Shown here one piece after another: positions 61,126-64,000 of a stretch of DNA of 64,000 nt; positions within the stretch are counted from its first letter, which is position 1, and the number at the start of each line of letters is the position of its first letter. This DNA comes from Enoplolaimus lenunculus. Its lineage: Eukaryota > Nematoda > Enoplea > Enoplida > Thoracostomopsidae. The notes under the pieces are model-generated. The model searched no databases. It was given only the letters and a program-made list of their open reading frames with translations, and was not told the DNA's origin. Made by a program: the position numbers and the translations under genes. The stretch spans positions 158,210 through 222,209 of the forward strand of contig JASANG010002173.1 in NCBI GenBank assembly GCA_030248215.1, written 5' to 3'.

Positions 61126-64000
61126 GTTTGTAATTTAAATATTTTTTTGTCAGCAATAAACGTTTTGATTTTCCGAGCGCGTAAAGTAGAAGGCATATTG
61201 TCAAGGACACATTTCTTTCTGGTGACGACTTCGTAACGGTTTGTGCTAACTGCAGGACATTGAATACGCTCGGTTCCGGACGGTTAACATTTAAAGCATT
61301 GGTTCCAGCCATATGTTTGTAACATGTCCTTGTAGTTGTAAATATTTTGATTTATTAATTGAAACGGTAACTGCACTAATTCATTGCTTGTAATTATTCT
61401 ACCTCACTGCTTGTTCTGTGTCGTCTGTATGTTCAGTAAGCGTGGTCTAAACCATCATAAGCATAGGTGCGACTTGAAAGAAATTTTTGTCAAACTCAAT
61501 CCGACTGCTATTAGCGTAAATACAAGGGGTCAAACTACCCTACTCTAACCGTTCATGATTACGATGGGACTTGACTCATTCTGATTCAACTTTAACTTGA
61601 CGTGTTTCATATGGTATGTTTGGCGTATGCCCAATCGTCCTCGGGTAACTGAGTTCTCTGAGTACACACCATCTGGAAAATAACTAAATTCTATTCGGAC
61701 AAATCGGTATTTTACCTCTGATTTGTATACCTTATTCTCCGTAGTCTTGTGTACATTCATTTACCTTGTGTCATATTATGATTACCTGATTATGTTACGT
61801 TCGATGAAGTTATGTAGCCGATGTATTTATCTGTAGACTACGCAGCAAGGAACTTTGATTCGAGACCCGACCCGCTGTATCTGTTATGTTTTCAACATTT
61901 TGCATACACGCTCGCCCTAGAACTTCGCACCGTATGTTTGTTAAATGTAGGTTGACGACCTGTGAGTAAATGTGAAACTAGTGCCGATGTTGAATTTACA
62001 GGGGACATTTCTCTTAGTTAGGTTTGCATGAAGCCAGCTGCATTACTTTCGGGATGACGCATCGTACGTTCTCATTACTATTATTATTATTATTATTATT
62101 ATCGCGAATATGATATTATTGTTATTATTATTGCTAGTTCCCTGCTACCGTGTTGAATTTTTTTTATGATGCTTGTTGCTTTCGGTAACTTGTGCATTGC
62201 AATTGCGCTGATTTGGTGATATCATACACATTTGTAATTGGTTAATAAGTTTTCACCAAGCAATCCCACCCCAAGAGTGCTGTGGGTCCCCTTTGCCGAA
62301 TTTCAACCACTGACTAAAAACTGACTAGGTGCGGCCTTAATACTGACTAGAAAAGGAATCACGGATGTCGACTAGCTGATAATTGCCACACAATGGGACC
62401 AGTCGCAATTCAGAGTTTCACCTTCTTAAAATTTAGCAGGAATCTCTTCTGCAAACACTGATAGTACACGCTGCATTTCACAGTAGAAACGATAGAACAT
62501 TCAATGTGATGGCTAAAAGAAAAAGGGGTGTCGGTTCTAATGGCCGTGCATGACGGGTAGTGGAGGGGAACCTAACGGTTCGGTCTCTGTATGAAATGGG
62601 ATAGCCATCTGTCGATTTTAATAGGTAATGGTAGATCCCTTCGGTGGGCCTTCTCCGTTTGGCCGTTCTATTTCAGTCCTCTACCCTCACCCTTCCCTCC
62701 TCCTTCCCTTAGCAAGCTTATGCAGATCCAAACGACAACTGTGAATTTTATGAAAATCTTATCTTACTAGCGTTCACTGCTGGGAGGAAGGGCGCCCCGA
62801 GTAGAGTAAAAAGGGGGGACGAAGAGTTGGAAAAGTGATATATATCTCAGACGGGGGTTGTTTGGTAGAAAAGGGAGTCAGATTTTTAGTTAGGACCCTC
62901 GTGAAGCCGGAATATCGTTTAGAGACACGCGAGGACCCTATATGTTGGATTTGCCATCTAGAAGCTCTAAGGTGTATTACTAGTTCTCAATCGGGTCGAC
63001 GGGCTTAAAAAAAAAACTATGAGCGCAGGTCTCAAGAGTCCCAGGATCACATCTTCCTGGGGTAACACTACGGATAAGTACTTTCGTCCCCTCGGCGTCG
63101 CTATAGCAGCTCGCGGACTATCGGAACAATTTCAGCTGAAATTTGAAGCTTTTAAATAATCGTATCGGTGCATGCGGTAGCGTTCAAAGCAATCTGTTTT
63201 GAACAATAACAAATTCTACGCCGGCATAAATGACAGCAACAACTTTCGTTTTGAGTTACAACTGAGCACTACGCCCCATAGGGAGGATTAACACGTGTGT
63301 ATTTTGAATTTTCAAAATTTGTAGGGCTGCGTTTTCGCAGCGGTTCGCACCCGCATAATGTGTTCGTTTAGTTTAATATTGAGGGAGGTAACCATGTTTT
63401 TGGGTTAAGACATTTAGGGGGTACGGAAAGTTTGTCCCTGCGAAGGTTCAACGCGGTTCCTAGGAGTAGCAGAAAATTGAGCCGAGTGGCAGCCTAACGC
63501 GTTATCAGAATAACTGTCTCTGAGAGAATGCAAACTGTTGCTTCTCAAATTTTTACGTTTGGAGTGGCATCCTCGGGTTCGGCATGCCGGGTTGTCTGAA
63601 AGAGTCTTCCCGGCCGCCGTCTTAGATTGACAATCAGGCTTTTGCTGAAATTTTTAGACTTGTACGAGCTCTAATTTTTGAAATATTATTATACGTTTTG
63701 GGCTCCGGAAAATTCTAACTTTATACCACATATTTTGGACTCGTCGTTTTGACCGAACGAACCACTCCAAATCTACACTGCAAATGGATATCTGGAAATT
63801 TAGGACAAATTTAGCTGTACGTACTGGTTGCGGATAGGGTTTCCTAGGTAAACACGATTTTCATTTTCTAAAATATAGTGCGGAGACCGGTGCCAGATAC
63901 TTACCCGTATCGCATTGATTAAGAAAAACATCCTAGTTATAGCCCGCAATGCGGCAGTTAAAAATTTATAGACTTTTGAACATTTTGAAATTTTGTGTAT
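61126..64000. other. Intron 47, unfinished; no exon found
   Basis: 2.9 kb to the window end with no recognised UNC79 block and no long open frame on the + strand. A (TTA)n microsatellite is at 62079-62130. G-rich stretches near 62520 and 62810 have no assignment. Confidence 0.5.
62079..62130 (+). repeat. (TTA)n microsatellite
   Basis: TTACTATTATTATTATTATT and further TTATTG/TTATTA units. Confidence 0.93.

Overview
This is a eukaryotic, almost certainly animal, window dominated by one intron-rich gene on the + strand: the orthologue of UNC79 (unc-79), the large cytoplasmic solenoid protein of the NALCN sodium-leak channel complex. I assembled 47 coding exons from 4969 to 61125. Every junction has GT/AG borders and every split codon closes in frame, giving 2567 uninterrupted codons. 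They run in the same order as vertebrate UNC79 (compared from memory), from its first residues (AKIRNLTDYYHRAINN, TLRYFSQTLL) to the ERDK segment near the C-terminal part. The initiator exon (only about ten codons expected) and the last roughly 300 residues were not found; the latter should lie to the right of the window.

Repeats suggest the organism. TTAGGC/CCTAAG arrays, the telomeric hexamer type known from nematodes, occur throughout, but inside small transposons rather than at a chromosome end. With long repeat-filled introns and an UNC79 that is easy to align to vertebrates, this suggests a nematode with a larger, less derived genome than Caenorhabditis. That is an inference; no species is claimed.

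Layout: 1-4968 is repeat-rich 5' flank with no gene recognised. 4969-18088 holds exons 1-11 (N-terminal solenoid and a cysteine-rich segment). 19025-32882 holds exons 12-27, densely packed. 36255-36905 is a long serine-rich exon. 41035-45817 holds exons 29-35. 47506-52044 holds exons 36-40, mostly low-complexity linker. 52709-61125 holds exons 41-47 (C-terminal solenoid). 61126-64000 is unfinished intron.

The introns and flank are packed with short non-autonomous inverted-repeat elements, labelled here A to P. A and B are related; both have GGCC ends, apparent 8-bp target duplications and an internal TTAGGC array. C has TTCACACGTG ends and probable TTAA targets. D and E are self-complementary with TA targets. 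F has GTAGCCAGCTCACC ends and G-rich tracts. G, H, I, J, K, L, M, N, O and P are smaller groups, plus a pair with a tRNA-like core. Several A/B/C copies sit within a few bases of UNC79 splice donors. No virus-like element, LTR element or autonomous transposase gene was recognised.
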